From Promethearchaeota archaeon (GTDB lineage: Archaea > Asgardarchaeota > Lokiarchaeia > Sigyniarchaeales > SOKP01), in assembly GCA_019894975.1 (NCBI GenBank), contig JAGXNO010000004.1, positions 1-64,000 on the forward strand: 64,000 bases of DNA, read 5' to 3'. The notes beneath the pieces are model-generated. The model did not search any database. It was not told the DNA's origin and saw only the letters and a program-made list of their open reading frames with translations. Positions 52,022 to 61,553 of the stretch are shown piece by piece; the first letter of the stretch is position 1, and every line of letters starts with the position of its first letter. Made by a program: the position numbers and the translations under genes.

Positions 52022-52058
52022 TTATTACTAGAAAAATTCGAAAGAATTTTTGTAATAA
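52022..52058 (+). promoter_or_regulatory. RNA hairpin with GAAA loop in front of the beta-CASP gene
   Basis: TTATTAC (52022-52028), TAG bulge, AAAAATTC (52032-52039), loop GAAA (52040-52043), GAATTTTT (52044-52051) and GTAATAA (52052-52058) form a 15-base-pair stem interrupted by one three-base bulge and closed by a GNRA tetraloop. It ends 18 bases before the ATG. A palindrome TTTATCGATAAA (51982-51993) lies further upstream. This could be a regulatory leader structure or the terminator of the SDR gene. Confidence 0.55.
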
Positions 52059-52076
52059 GAAAATTTCTTCTATTTA

Positions 52077-54380
52077 ATGAGTAAAGAGGAATTTAATTTT
52101 TCTGATAAAAAAATATTGATCGAAAAAAGAGAAGATGTTGGCTCTTCTTATAAAATAAATGCATATAAGACAAAATTGAAACTTATGCAGGAACAAAAAA
52201 TTCCTCAAAAAGATATAAACGATTTATTAACTCACTTCTTCAATAAAAATAATTATATCTCAAATAAAACCAAAAACTCTATATCTAAAATAATTTGTGC
52301 TCAAAAAGTTAAGATCTTAATTCTAATAACTCACTCAGGTAGAGATATATTAGTTAATCGAGATAAATTAGTTAGAGATTATGGATGGTTTTTCTTTATT
52401 TCAAAAACAGAAAAAGATTCAAAGCAATCAGAAAAAAAAAAGCCTAAAAAAAAAGTTGAATCAAAAGCAGAAATTACTATAAGCAGGGAAGAATATCAGT
52501 TTGAAGATTTGCTGGTTCTTTTGAAACAGAAAGAACATATGAGGTCATTATACAATACAAAAGAATATAATCAATATTTAAAATTAATAAAATCTACTGA
52601 AATCCCTCAAATGCCTATAAAAGACGTTCTTGATGATTTTTTTCTTAAAAACAAGCTAGTTCCTATTGAAGAAAAGAAAGGAATTAGAAAAATAATTTAT
52701 TACCAAAAGAAAAAAGTAATAGTAATAAAATGTCTTATTGGCGATGAGATGTATGAGAACCTAGAAAACTTAGTAAAAAAGTATGGCTGGTATTTCTACA
52801 TCACAGGAGTTCCAGTTGGAAAAAGTGAATTATGTATAGCAATTGATAAGATAGAAAAGAGATTCGACACAGAATACTTCTCAAATATCTCCCTGGTAGA
52901 AGAATCGAACGACTCTAAGGATATCAGAGTAACTATATATCCTATTGTCTTAAAACCAAACCATAATTGTCATATTTTGGGCTTAGGAAAGTTAAATATT
53001 CTATTGGATTGTGGCCTTTCAGAGAAAGATGAAGAAAATGAGATTGAAGGGGATTTCAGACACGTTGAAGAATATCTTCAGAATTTACCCAACAAAATCA
53101 TGGACCAAGAAAAAGTAAAGATCGACTCTTCAGAAAAAGAACCTAATGAGATTACTCAAAATTACGCTCCATCCAATCCAAAAATAGATGCAATCTTTAT
53201 CTCGCATAGTCATTTTGATCATGTCTCTGGCCTTAGAGAATTGGTTAAATTATATCCCGACATTCCTATTTTAAGTTCAAGAATAACTTTAGATTTATAT
53301 CTCCTCCGAGATTCCAGTTTTTTAAAGCAAGAAAACGATGAGGAAATTGAGCAAGAAGAATACAAAAACATAGTCAGAAACATAATTTATGTTGAAAATG
53401 GTGATAAGCTCGAGTTTAAAGAAAAAGGTTGTTTTCTCTCATTTTTTCATGCAGGTCACATGCCTGGAGCTCTGATGATGTTAGCTAAAGTAAATGATTT
53501 CAGATTATTATATACGGGAGATTACACTTATCATGATATCACTCCATTTGCAGGAACAAGACGATTCTTAGAACAAATATCTCGCCCTATTGATTATTTG
53601 CTAATAGATGGTACCAGTGCTCAAGAAGAGTTTGGTGATATCTCTGATCAATTTCATAGTTTAATTTTGTTTTTAGAGCAAAAAGCAGAATATGGTGATA
53701 ACTCTTTAATTGGGGCAGATCCTTCAAGCTTAGCTATTTCATTCATGTTGACATTCTGGAGGTATTTTAGAAAACTCCAAATAAGACAAGATTACAAGAA
53801 ACGTCCAAATATTTATGTAGATATGATGGTAAGAAAGAATATTCAAGTTATTAATCATCGTTATGAATATATTTACGGTCCAATCTCTCGCTTAATCAGA
53901 GATAAAGCAAATCCATTTAATAGCATAAAGTTTAGATGGTTTGACCAAAATAGCTTAGATTTTTTACGTAAGAAAAATAACATTATTATCTCTCATCCTC
54001 CAGATCTATCTTACGGGTTGATAAGAAACATAATCAATCGTGTAGGACGCAATCCTCATAATTTCATATTTCTTGCAGGATCAATACATGAATCTCCCGG
54101 ATTAGAACTCATCGAAGGTGCTGGAGAAATAGAATTCTCCGAGACGTGGAAAATGCCTTTTCGAGCATTTCTGCTAAATACATTTGCCCCTCATATTAAA
54201 ATTAAACTTCATGCTGATAAAAATCAATTACGAGAGATGATTAAAATTCTTGAGCCAAAAGAAGTATGTTTTTTCCATCAATCTCCAAAAAAACTAATAG
54301 ATGTTGTAGAATATGTAAAAGAATTAGGTGTAGAAAAAGTTTCTTTGCCTAAAAAAAGGATGCTTACAATTTTGAATTAG
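52077..54380 (+). CDS. Metallo-beta-lactamase/beta-CASP nuclease-like protein with duplicated N-terminal domain
   Basis: Residues about 285-767 hold a metallo-beta-lactamase/beta-CASP core related to RNase J and CPSF73: ILLDCGL, the metal motif ISHSHFDHVSGL, FHAGHMPGALM (motif 3), YTGDYT (motif 4), a beta-CASP insert, and late KLHADKNQLREMIKIL with EVCFFH (motif C). RNA cleavage or 5'-3' trimming is likely. The first 270 residues are two related copies of an unassigned domain of about 100 residues, both containing KLVRDYGWFFF or NLVKKYGWYFY and a preceding KIIxxQK. Start: ATG at 52077. A stable hairpin precedes it, which could mean auto-regulation. Confidence 0.85.
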   Translation: MSKEEFNFSDKKILIEKREDVGSSYKINAYKTKLKLMQEQKIPQKDINDLLTHFFNKNNYISNKTKNSISKIICAQKVKILILITHSGRDILVNRDKLVRDYGWFFFISKTEKDSKQSEKKKPKKKVESKAEITISREEYQFEDLLVLLKQKEHMRSLYNTKEYNQYLKLIKSTEIPQMPIKDVLDDFFLKNKLVPIEEKKGIRKIIYYQKKKVIVIKCLIGDEMYENLENLVKKYGWYFYITGVPVGKSELCIAIDKIEKRFDTEYFSNISLVEESNDSKDIRVTIYPIVLKPNHNCHILGLGKLNILLDCGLSEKDEENEIEGDFRHVEEYLQNLPNKIMDQEKVKIDSSEKEPNEITQNYAPSNPKIDAIFISHSHFDHVSGLRELVKLYPDIPILSSRITLDLYLLRDSSFLKQENDEEIEQEEYKNIVRNIIYVENGDKLEFKEKGCFLSFFHAGHMPGALMMLAKVNDFRLLYTGDYTYHDITPFAGTRRFLEQISRPIDYLLIDGTSAQEEFGDISDQFHSLILFLEQKAEYGDNSLIGADPSSLAISFMLTFWRYFRKLQIRQDYKKRPNIYVDMMVRKNIQVINHRYEYIYGPISRLIRDKANPFNSIKFRWFDQNSLDFLRKKNNIIISHPPDLSYGLIRNIINRVGRNPHNFIFLAGSIHESPGLELIEGAGEIEFSETWKMPFRAFLLNTFAPHIKIKLHADKNQLREMIKILEPKEVCFFHQSPKKLIDVVEYVKELGVEKVSLPKKRMLTILN

Positions 54381-54511
54381 TTAATTCATAGAAAAATGGT
54401 AATATCTTTAAGAGATTGATAAATTACGGGCTTTTTTCAAGAAACGATAAAACTTTAAGTCAATAATTTCTTCTTCTATTTAGAAAAAAAACTCTTATGA
54501 GATGAGGTAAA

Positions 54512-54892
54512 ATGTACTCAGAAAAGGTTATGGAACACTTTAAAAATCCTCGAAATATGGGGGAAATGAAGGATGCCGATGCAATAGGAGAGCATGGAAA
54601 TCCGACATGTGGAGACCTTATGCACATTTATATCAAAGTGGGAGAAAAAAACGGAGAAAAAATAATTAAAGATATATCTTTTCAAACATTCGGATGTGCT
54701 GCGGCGATTGCAACCTCCTCTATGGTTACAGAATTAGCAAAAGGAAAATCATTAGAAGAAGCCTCTAACATTTCTCGAGATGACGTAGCTGAATCGCTAG
54801 ATGGATTACCCCCAATAAAATTACATTGCAGTAATTTAGCTGCTGATGCTCTAAAAGATGCAATAAAGAACTATCTTGATAAAAAGAAATAA
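54512..54892 (+). CDS. iscU: IscU/NifU-type Fe-S cluster scaffold protein
   Basis: Scaffold on which 2Fe-2S and 4Fe-4S clusters are built. The three ligand Cys are C33 in NPTCGDLM (with D35), C62 in FGCAAAIA, and C106 in LHCSNLAADAL. MYSEKVMEHFKNPRNMGEM is the classic N-terminus. At 126 residues it is standard for archaea and anaerobes. GATGAGGTAAA precedes the ATG. It lacks the hydrophobic LPPVKLHC form at only one position (LPPIKLHC). Works with the cysteine desulfurase at 49.9 kb. Confidence 0.95.
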   Translation: MYSEKVMEHFKNPRNMGEMKDADAIGEHGNPTCGDLMHIYIKVGEKNGEKIIKDISFQTFGCAAAIATSSMVTELAKGKSLEEASNISRDDVAESLDGLPPIKLHCSNLAADALKDAIKNYLDKKK

Positions 54893-54915
54893 TTATCTTA
54901 TCTCTTATCATCCTC

Positions 54916-55785
54916 ATGGATTTTTCTAAACCAGTAACTGAAATTATTAAAGAAAGAAAATCCAATAGAACTTATTCTGGAAAACCTCTTGAAAAAAAGC
55001 TAAGAGAAAAAGTAATAGTTTTATTAGAAAATCATGATTTAAAAAGCCCCTTCAGTGATTACGCGGGAAAAGCTAGATTTCAGCTATTAAGTATACCAGA
55101 GTTTGATCCTAAAGAAAAAAGAAAACTAGGAACTTACGGTATCATAAAAGGTGCTCAAGATTTTATTGTGGGGGTAGTTGAGAAATCTCAGTATGATCGA
55201 GAGCATTTTGGATATCTTTTGGAAACTATAATCCTAGCATTGACTGATTTAGGTTTAGGTACATGTTGGTTAGGTGGCACTTTTAATAAGAGTCTTTTTT
55301 CAGAGAAAATTAATTGTTCTTCTGATGAAATTTTACCTGCAATTACACCAGTTGGACATAGCGTTCAAAAATCAATTAGAGAAAAGATGATTAGATCTTT
55401 TGCTAAAGCGGATGAACGATTACCATGGGAGAAGTTGTTTTTTGATGGAAATTTATCTGTTCCAATTACTAAAGCTAAACTAGGAATATATACAGCATTA
55501 CTGGAGATGATCCAAGCTGGACCTTCAGCAGGAAATAGGCAACCATGGAGAATTATTAAGAGCCCTAATAAAAACAATTTTCATTTTTACACTACCAATC
55601 CTAAAGATGGACGTTTTCTACATTATAGTAAATTTAGACCATTAGATATCGGAATTGTAGTTTGCCATTTTGATCTCACTGCTAATGATTTAGACGTGAA
55701 AGGAGACTGGGTGGTTAAAGATCCCCAAATTCCCAATACAGAGAATTTACTTTATAAGATTACTTGGGAAGAGAAAATGAATTAA
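54916..55785 (+). CDS. Nitroreductase-family FMN protein
   Basis: A 289-residue putative nitroreductase: IKERKSNRTYSGKPLEKK (FMN phosphate contact RxxRxY type), ALTDLGLGTCWLGGTFNK and PVGHSVQKS in the first half, and IQAGPSAGNRQPWRIIKSP in the second (a second FMN/substrate-contact motif). The long form with two half-domains resembles TM-type or Nitro_FMN_reductase variants seen in archaea and clostridia. It reduces a quinone-, nitro- or ene-type substrate with NAD(P)H or a flavodoxin. It starts 23 bases after iscU. Confidence 0.85.
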   Translation: MDFSKPVTEIIKERKSNRTYSGKPLEKKLREKVIVLLENHDLKSPFSDYAGKARFQLLSIPEFDPKEKRKLGTYGIIKGAQDFIVGVVEKSQYDREHFGYLLETIILALTDLGLGTCWLGGTFNKSLFSEKINCSSDEILPAITPVGHSVQKSIREKMIRSFAKADERLPWEKLFFDGNLSVPITKAKLGIYTALLEMIQAGPSAGNRQPWRIIKSPNKNNFHFYTTNPKDGRFLHYSKFRPLDIGIVVCHFDLTANDLDVKGDWVVKDPQIPNTENLLYKITWEEKMN

Positions 55786-55793
55786 AAAAATAA

Positions 55794-56348
55794 TTAAATT
55801 TCAACTGAATTACTACCTTCAATGACTTTAAGGTTGGAGATAAAAGGAATTTTTTGTACCTCAGACAATAGTTCAACTTTCGATCCTGATTCTCTTGCAA
55901 ACCCTTCTCCCTTTTTGATGGATAATAATCTTGTCTTTTGTTTGAAGGTAACAATAAAGCTTATACGATTTGTGTTTTCATCTATCGAATCGATTCCCAA
56001 CATGGTATAATATTTTAAGTGACGAACAAAAATAGGGCTCAGAACCTGGGCATAATCTTCAGTAACAGGAAAGTCAAGTTCTAAAATATCTTGAGCTAAA
56101 CCTTTTTGCCCGAATTTAGTATAAGTCATGAAATACATTAAACCACACCCAACAACCGTTAGTAATATCCCCACTATATAGAATCTCGTTCCATTAGCCA
56201 TACCTACTGCCATTACAAAAAAGATAAAACCAACATCTCTTGTTTCTTTTAGGGCATTTCTGAATCTAACAACAGAGAGCGCACCTACTAGTGTAAAAGC
56301 CCTTGCTAGATCCGTTCCAATGATTATCATAATCATCGCCACAATCAT
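55794..56348 (-). CDS. DUF4956-family membrane protein
   Basis: Three hydrophobic spans (MIVAMIMIIIGTDLARAF; FIFFVMAVGMANGTRFY; IVGILLTVVGCGLMYFM) and the family motif LVGALSVVRFRNALKETRDVGFIF, followed by a soluble C-terminal alpha/beta domain (FPVTEDYAQVLSPIFVRHLKYY). DUF4956 proteins accompany polyphosphate or cell-wall anchoring systems in bacteria; none is visible here. The frame stays open 15 codons upstream of the ATG to a TAA, reading YLNSPNFTQTLVLLG, but without a start codon. Convergent with the nitroreductase gene. Confidence 0.8.
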   Translation of the reverse strand: MIVAMIMIIIGTDLARAFTLVGALSVVRFRNALKETRDVGFIFFVMAVGMANGTRFYIVGILLTVVGCGLMYFMTYTKFGQKGLAQDILELDFPVTEDYAQVLSPIFVRHLKYYTMLGIDSIDENTNRISFIVTFKQKTRLLSIKKGEGFARESGSKVELLSEVQKIPFISNLKVIEGSNSVEI

Positions 56349-56467
56349 CCCTAATAAAACTAAAGTTTGAGTAAAGTTTGGTGAATTGAGATATTATTTA
56401 CAGATTATAAACAAAATCTTAATTAAATCAATTATTTTATAACTTATTAAAATAAGGAGTTAAAAAA

Positions 56468-56695
56468 ATGATTTTACATACGTATGACCTATGTCCTTTA
56501 CATTGGGTTTTCATGCTCGTGGGAGGGATAGTATATTTCGTTATTAGCTTATTAATTGCTCGATATATGCACAAAGATGCTATTAAGAGAGGAATTAAAA
56601 ACAGCGAAATTTGGTTATTAATCGGATTTTTCCTAAACTTAATTGGATTAGTTCTTTATCTATTCGTTAGGAAAAATTATGATGAGAGACCATAA
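56468..56695 (+). CDS. Small two-span membrane protein (75 aa)
   Basis: WVFMLVGGIVYFVISLLIARY and NSEIWLLIGFFLNLIGLVLYLF are two hydrophobic helices joined by a basic loop (MHKDAIKRGIKN). The ending FVRKNYDERP gives a cytosolic basic C-terminus. Short proteins of this pattern are common in archaea and bacteria as phospholipase-D-N-like or unknown membrane anchors. AAGGAGTT lies seven bases before the ATG, a good ribosome site. Confidence 0.7.
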   Translation: MILHTYDLCPLHWVFMLVGGIVYFVISLLIARYMHKDAIKRGIKNSEIWLLIGFFLNLIGLVLYLFVRKNYDERP

Positions 56696-56857
56696 GACAT
56701 AATATCTAAAAATAAGAAAGGTGTAAATTTTTATCACATCATTTTTTTTTTATTAATTTGTTATACTAGAAAATAAAATGAACTAGTTTCAAAAATTGAT
56801 GATTTATAATATATTATTTCTTGGTATGGGGAAAATTAATTTTATCTTTGCTACTTT

Positions 56858-57301
56858 TCATGTACTATGTAAAGAAATTTTATATGCTTTAGCGCAATGT
56901 TCACAGCAAAAGTTCATTTCTTCACCATGAATCGTTTCAATATGAAACTCTCCATATAATTTAACACCACAACTTTTACAAATTTCGAGCTTTGATTGAA
57001 TAGCAACCTCGATCAGATTATCAAACCTAGAAAAAATTCTATCAATGAAATCTATCCCGGAAAGAGTTAGTTTATAACCTTTTGAGCGTTTAGATTCTTC
57101 AGTGGCGATTTCTTCAATATGTCCTTCTGCTTTAAGTTTTTTAAGAAAATCATAGACATATGTAGGGCTAGCGGTTTTTCCTAAGTCTTTTTTTAATCTT
57201 TCAAGGATATAATAACCAGTTACAGCCTCTTTTGATTTTAACATAACTAAAGAATATAGTTTAGTTAAATTTTGAATTTTTAAATCGGTTTCTTCCGTCA
57301 T
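56858..57301 (-). CDS. PadR-type regulator fused to a TRASH metal-sensing domain
   Basis: The N-terminal 90 residues are a PadR-like winged helix (TGYYILERLKKDLGKTASPTYVYDFLKKLKAEGHIEEI). The C-terminal 35 residues are a TRASH/MYM-type metal-binding domain: CKSCGVKLYGEFHIETIHGEEMNFCCEHCAKAYK, with CxxC and CCxxC. TRASH domains are tied to copper and heavy-metal regulation in archaea. The gene is divergent from the copper-handling genes starting at 57.5 kb and probably controls them. A 180-base AT-rich region separates them; I found no clear operator there. Confidence 0.82.
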   Translation of the reverse strand: MTEETDLKIQNLTKLYSLVMLKSKEAVTGYYILERLKKDLGKTASPTYVYDFLKKLKAEGHIEEIATEESKRSKGYKLTLSGIDFIDRIFSRFDNLIEVAIQSKLEICKSCGVKLYGEFHIETIHGEEMNFCCEHCAKAYKISLHST

Positions 57302-57483
57302 CTATTACTCTCGAATTTAATTTTTTTTTTTATATTTAGATTATATTAGAAAACCATAATATTTAAATATATATTTTTCCGTATATATACTCAGAAGTAT
57401 TATTTTTTATAAAATAAAAGTCGTACATGATAGAAAACTTTTGGTGATAAATTATAGTTTTAGACGGATTTCATGCAGATAAT

Positions 57484-57759
57484 ATGTTTCATATGATGGA
57501 ATGGAGCTCAGAAGTTTGGTTTTTTGTAATTATTATAGGTATCATTAGTTTTTTTTTGATAGCTTTAATTTTACTTTACACGATGAGAAAAGGGACAAAT
57601 AAACTTGAAAGCACTAAGTCTTCTGATCAGCAACTCAAAAAAACAGAATTTGAGAGTGATCAACATCTCAACGAGACACAATTCTGTCCTGACTGTGGAG
57701 CTAAATTTGATGAAAAAGGTATAGTATATTGTCCCGCATGTGGTCATAAGATTCAATAA
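57484..57759 (+). CDS. Small membrane protein with C-terminal zinc ribbon (91 aa)
   Basis: One membrane span (VWFFVIIIGIISFFLIALILLYTM, residues about 11-34), a polar linker, and a double-CxxC zinc ribbon FCPDCGAKFDEKGIVYCPACGHKI at the end. The N-terminal MFHMMEW holds His/Met, which can bind copper, a guess. It stands first of the plus-strand genes that lead to the copper ATPase. Confidence 0.7.
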   Translation: MFHMMEWSSEVWFFVIIIGIISFFLIALILLYTMRKGTNKLESTKSSDQQLKKTEFESDQHLNETQFCPDCGAKFDEKGIVYCPACGHKIQ

Positions 57760-57778
57760 AAGTGGTGAACTAATAAAG

Positions 57779-58450
57779 ATGACATCTAAAGGAGTAAATT
57801 GGAATAATTTTAAAATAACGCCTCATCCGACTTTAGATGTTTATAATAAATTGGCTAAATCTTATGATAAAAGAAACGCAATGATGGAAAGAGTATTATC
57901 TAAGGCAAGATCGATTTTTTCGGTACTTAAAGGGGATGTATTAGAAGTCGGAACTGGAACTGGATTTAATCTAAAGCACTATAATCCAAAAACAAATATT
58001 GTAGCATTAGATTGGAGCCCTGGGATGGTATCACAAGCACACCTAAAAGTTAAAAAACATCGTTTAGAAAATGTTAAAGAAATCATTATAGGTGACATCC
58101 AAAAATTAAGCGATTATTTTGATCCTGAATCTTTTGATTACGTAACATCTAGTTGTGTTTTTTGTTCTGTTCCCAATCCCACCTTAGGTCTTAAAGAGGT
58201 TTTTAAAGTTTTGAGACCTTACGGTAAATTAATTCAGATTGAGCATGGATTAACAGAAATTAAACTTATCAATTTGGGGTTAGAACTCTTTGATCCATTC
58301 ACTTTTAAGAGATTTGGTTTCCATCTCAATAGAAATCATTTCAAAAACCTTGAAAATTCTGGATTTGAAATAACCCATCATCAAAAAATTGATCGGGTAG
58401 GAATCTTTCGTTTATTGATTTCAAAAAAGTCTCTTAAATATAAAATATGA
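57779..58450 (+). CDS. Class I SAM-dependent methyltransferase
   Basis: A Methyltransf_11-type enzyme: VLEVGTGTGFNLKHYNP (motif I), VALDWSPGMVSQA (motif II acidic residue), IIGDIQKLS, YVTSSCVFCSVPNPTLGLKEVFKVLRP (motifs IV and V). I take the ATG at 57779 (MTSKGVNWNNF) because GGTGA lies 11 bases upstream; a GTG 39 bases further up would overlap the zinc-ribbon gene. Two Cys near motif IV (SSCVFCS) could bind a thiol metal. Related to arsenite or quinone methyltransferases; substrate unknown. Located between a metal regulator and a copper ATPase. Confidence 0.87.
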   Translation: MTSKGVNWNNFKITPHPTLDVYNKLAKSYDKRNAMMERVLSKARSIFSVLKGDVLEVGTGTGFNLKHYNPKTNIVALDWSPGMVSQAHLKVKKHRLENVKEIIIGDIQKLSDYFDPESFDYVTSSCVFCSVPNPTLGLKEVFKVLRPYGKLIQIEHGLTEIKLINLGLELFDPFTFKRFGFHLNRNHFKNLENSGFEITHHQKIDRVGIFRLLISKKSLKYKI

Positions 58451-58601
58451 GGTAACCAAATGGTAATAATTGTAAATATATTAACAAATATTTTTTTTTA
58501 TTTTATTAAAATTATACATCTTTCAGATTTTTTTACAAAAATTAGAAAATATTATTAATAGAATTTTTTCAAAATATAAACAAAAGATATAATTAATAAA
58601 A

Positions 58602-58637
58602 ATGGCAATAAGAAACATGAAAAAAGGTGATTTTTGA
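58602..58637 (+). CDS. Eleven-codon leader peptide abutting copA
   Basis: ATG GCA ATA AGA AAC ATG and so on encode MAIRNMKKGDF, and the TGA stop ends at 58637, immediately before the copA ATG at 58638. The AAAAAAGGTGAT near its end is also the copA ribosome site. It may be a regulatory upstream ORF or merely chance, because the same bases form the ribosome site. Confidence 0.3.
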   Translation: MAIRNMKKGDF

Positions 58638-61535
58638 ATGACAGAAATTAAAGAAGATATAAATTTGAAATTATCAGGAATGACTTGCGCAAACTGTGCG
58701 TTGAAAATTGAGAATAAACTGGGCAATCTTGAAGGAGTTAAGAAGGCTGTAGTTAATTTTGCAAATGAAGAAGCCACAGTGGAGTATGATCCAAAGACAA
58801 CAAATTATGATATTATGCAGGCTGCGGTGAAAGATCTGGGATATAAAGCGTCTTTAGCCAGGGTTGAATTAAAAGTAATAGATGAGATATCAGAAGAGAA
58901 CTTTGAAATTCTAATTAAAGAAGTCCTAGGCATAAAAGGAATTCATGATGTTAGAGGTAATTTCAAAGCTTCAAAATTGTTCATTGGATTCAATGAATTG
59001 GCACTAGACGAAATTGGAGTATATTCAAAAGTTAAGAAATTGGGTTACAATGTTGAGAAATCAGCCGGAACAACGGATCTAGAAATCATAAAACATAAGA
59101 AAGAAATGAAATACCGGCTGCGTATCATGTTAATTTCCTTAGTATTTTCCCTTGTTATTACCCCGATTAGTTGGTTTATGGTAGAATCATTCGAAAGAAA
59201 TATTCTCCTTTTCTTCTTGGCAATAGCAAATTTTGTTATTTGTGGGTCGTTTTTCTTAATTGGAGCATACAAATCATTAAAAAACAAATCTACAAATATG
59301 GATGTACTAGTTGCTTTAGGTACAACGACCGCGTTAATTTACTCTATTTTAACAACTTTCTTAATAGAAGGAAAAACGTTCTATGAAGCAATGAGTTTGA
59401 TTATTACCTTTTTATTAGTCGGGAAATATCTTGAGCATAAAACTAAAGGACAAGCCTCAGAAGCTATCAAAAAACTGATTGGCTTGCAGCCGAAAACTGC
59501 TATTATTGTAAAAGATGGAGAAGAATTAGAGATTCCTATCGAAGAACTTGAAATCGGGGATGTGTTAGTAGTAAGACCTGGTGAAAAAATTCCTGTTGAT
59601 GGGAAAGTAGTCGAAGGAAAAACAAAGGTAGACGAATCAATGATTACAGGAGAGAGTAAGTATGTTAAAAAGGAAATAGACAGCGAAGTAATCGGAGCGA
59701 CAGTGAACCAAACAGGGCTAATTCATATGGTAACTGAGAAAATTGGAAAAGAAACCTTGCTATTTCAAATAATTGATTTTGTAAAGCAAGCTCAAAGTAG
59801 AAAAGCAGCAAAACAACAATTAGCTGATAAAATTAGCAATTATTTCGTTCCTGTAGTTATTTTAATTGCTATCGGTGCCTTTCTCTATTGGTATTTTATT
59901 GGGACTCAAATATATCCCGCACTTCAAGCTACGCAACTGGAAACGTCATTACAAATATTTACATCAATCGTGGTTATTGCCTGCCCTTGTGCTTTAGGAT
60001 TAGCTATTCCTACAGCGGTGATGGTTGGAACAGGTAAAGGAGCTGAAAGTGGACTATTAATTAAGGGCGGAGACTCTCTGGAATCTATTAACACAATCAA
60101 TACCATTGTGTTTGACAAAACCGGTACATTAACGGTTGGTAAACCCAAGGTTTCAGCGATTTATTCAGAGAAAACTTTGACGGGATCAGGTTATGACGAT
60201 AACGATGTTTTACTTTATGCCGGAAGCGCAGAGATGGGTTCAGAACATCCACTTGGAAGAGCTATTATCGAAGAAGCAAACCAAAGGGCTATCGGTCTTG
60301 AACCTTTGACTGAGTTCAACGCTGTTCCAGGGAAAGGGATTAAAACCAATATAAAAGGAAAGAGTGTACTGATTGGAAATGAAAAGTTAATGATTGATAA
60401 TAACATCTCAACTGAAGAATACAAGGCTAAATTTGAGGAATTTCAGCAACAAGGAATAACAACTATCTTAATAAGTATTGGTGATAAAGTTCGGGGAATT
60501 ATTGGTATCTCAGATAAGATGAAAGATCAAGCACCTTATGCTCTAGATAAGTTAAGAGAAATGGGAATTGAAATTTACATGATTACAGGGGATAATATGC
60601 AGACGGCATTAACTGTTGGAGGACAACTTAATTTCGACGAGTCGCACATTTTAGCAGAGGTTTTACCAAATGATAAAGCTTTAAATATCCAGAAACTCCA
60701 ACAATCGGGGGAGAATAGGATTGTTGGGATGGTCGGTGATGGTATAAATGATGCTCCCGCATTAGCTCAAGCAGATGTAGGAATTGCTATAGGTTCCGGT
60801 ACTGATGTGGCAATTGAAACAGCAGATATAGTGTTGATGCGTGGAGATCTACGTAATGTCGTCTCAGCAATTAATCTATCTAAAAAAACTTATAGAAAGA
60901 TGATAACAAACTTATTCTGGGCATTTATTTATAATATCATAGGACTTCCACTAGCAGCAGGTGTATTATTCGGTTTTACGGGGATTTTCTTACCACCATA
61001 CTTAGCAGCTGTTTTCATGGCAATTAGTTCCGTTTCAGTGGTGACCAATGCGCTCTTCCTTAAAAGATTTGAGCCGAAGACACCTCAACAAATTGAAGAA
61101 GAAAGATTGTTAATCTCTCAAGAGAAAGTCACGGATCCTGTATGTGGGATGGAAATAAATCCAAGAAGTGCAATTGAATATGAATATAAGGAAAAGATTT
61201 ATCATTTCTGCAATCCCAATTGTGAGGCTCATTTTAAACGAGATCCTGAACGATTTAAGAATTATGATGCAATGGATCCTAAATTAATGCAAATGAAAAC
61301 TAAGGATCCAAGTGATAATATGAAAATTGAAAATATAAATAACAAAAAAAAAGAGGTAGATAAAGGTATGGGTAAATTGAAATGCGAGGAATGTGGATTA
61401 GAACAAGATCTTCCAATGCATTGTGGACAAGCAATGCATAAGGAGGGAGAACAATTAGTCTGCTGGATGGGTGCTAGTTGTGGGGCTCAACCAATTCCAG
61501 AGCATCATGGAAAACAGATGGAAATTATTAACTAA
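58638..61535 (+). CDS. copA: CopA-type Cu+-exporting P1B ATPase with YHS and Cys/His-rich tail domains
   Basis: Pumps Cu+ out of the cell. Domains: HMA with GMTCANC (C17, C20), a second HMA-like domain (about 76-150) without Cys, eight membrane spans with C449-P-C451 in the transport helix, TGES in the A domain, D493 in DKTGT (phosphorylation), HP in SEHPLG, and GDGIND near residue 700. A YHS domain follows (residues about 830-875: [20 protein letters not shown]). A tail (about 910-965) contains [20 protein letters not shown] and HH. At 965 residues it is much longer than usual. It follows a methyltransferase and a regulator of the TRASH type upstream. Confidence 0.95.
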   Translation: MTEIKEDINLKLSGMTCANCALKIENKLGNLEGVKKAVVNFANEEATVEYDPKTTNYDIMQAAVKDLGYKASLARVELKVIDEISEENFEILIKEVLGIKGIHDVRGNFKASKLFIGFNELALDEIGVYSKVKKLGYNVEKSAGTTDLEIIKHKKEMKYRLRIMLISLVFSLVITPISWFMVESFERNILLFFLAIANFVICGSFFLIGAYKSLKNKSTNMDVLVALGTTTALIYSILTTFLIEGKTFYEAMSLIITFLLVGKYLEHKTKGQASEAIKKLIGLQPKTAIIVKDGEELEIPIEELEIGDVLVVRPGEKIPVDGKVVEGKTKVDESMITGESKYVKKEIDSEVIGATVNQTGLIHMVTEKIGKETLLFQIIDFVKQAQSRKAAKQQLADKISNYFVPVVILIAIGAFLYWYFIGTQIYPALQATQLETSLQIFTSIVVIACPCALGLAIPTAVMVGTGKGAESGLLIKGGDSLESINTINTIVFDKTGTLTVGKPKVSAIYSEKTLTGSGYDDNDVLLYAGSAEMGSEHPLGRAIIEEANQRAIGLEPLTEFNAVPGKGIKTNIKGKSVLIGNEKLMIDNNISTEEYKAKFEEFQQQGITTILISIGDKVRGIIGISDKMKDQAPYALDKLREMGIEIYMITGDNMQTALTVGGQLNFDESHILAEVLPNDKALNIQKLQQSGENRIVGMVGDGINDAPALAQADVGIAIGSGTDVAIETADIVLMRGDLRNVVSAINLSKKTYRKMITNLFWAFIYNIIGLPLAAGVLFGFTGIFLPPYLAAVFMAISSVSVVTNALFLKRFEPKTPQQIEEERLLISQEKVTDPVCGMEINPRSAIEYEYKEKIYHFCNPNCEAHFKRDPERFKNYDAMDPKLMQMKTKDPSDNMKIENINNKKKEVDKGMGKLKCEECGLEQDLPMHCGQAMHKEGEQLVCWMGASCGAQPIPEHHGKQMEIIN

Positions 61536-61553
61536 TCTAAATAGGGTGAGAAC

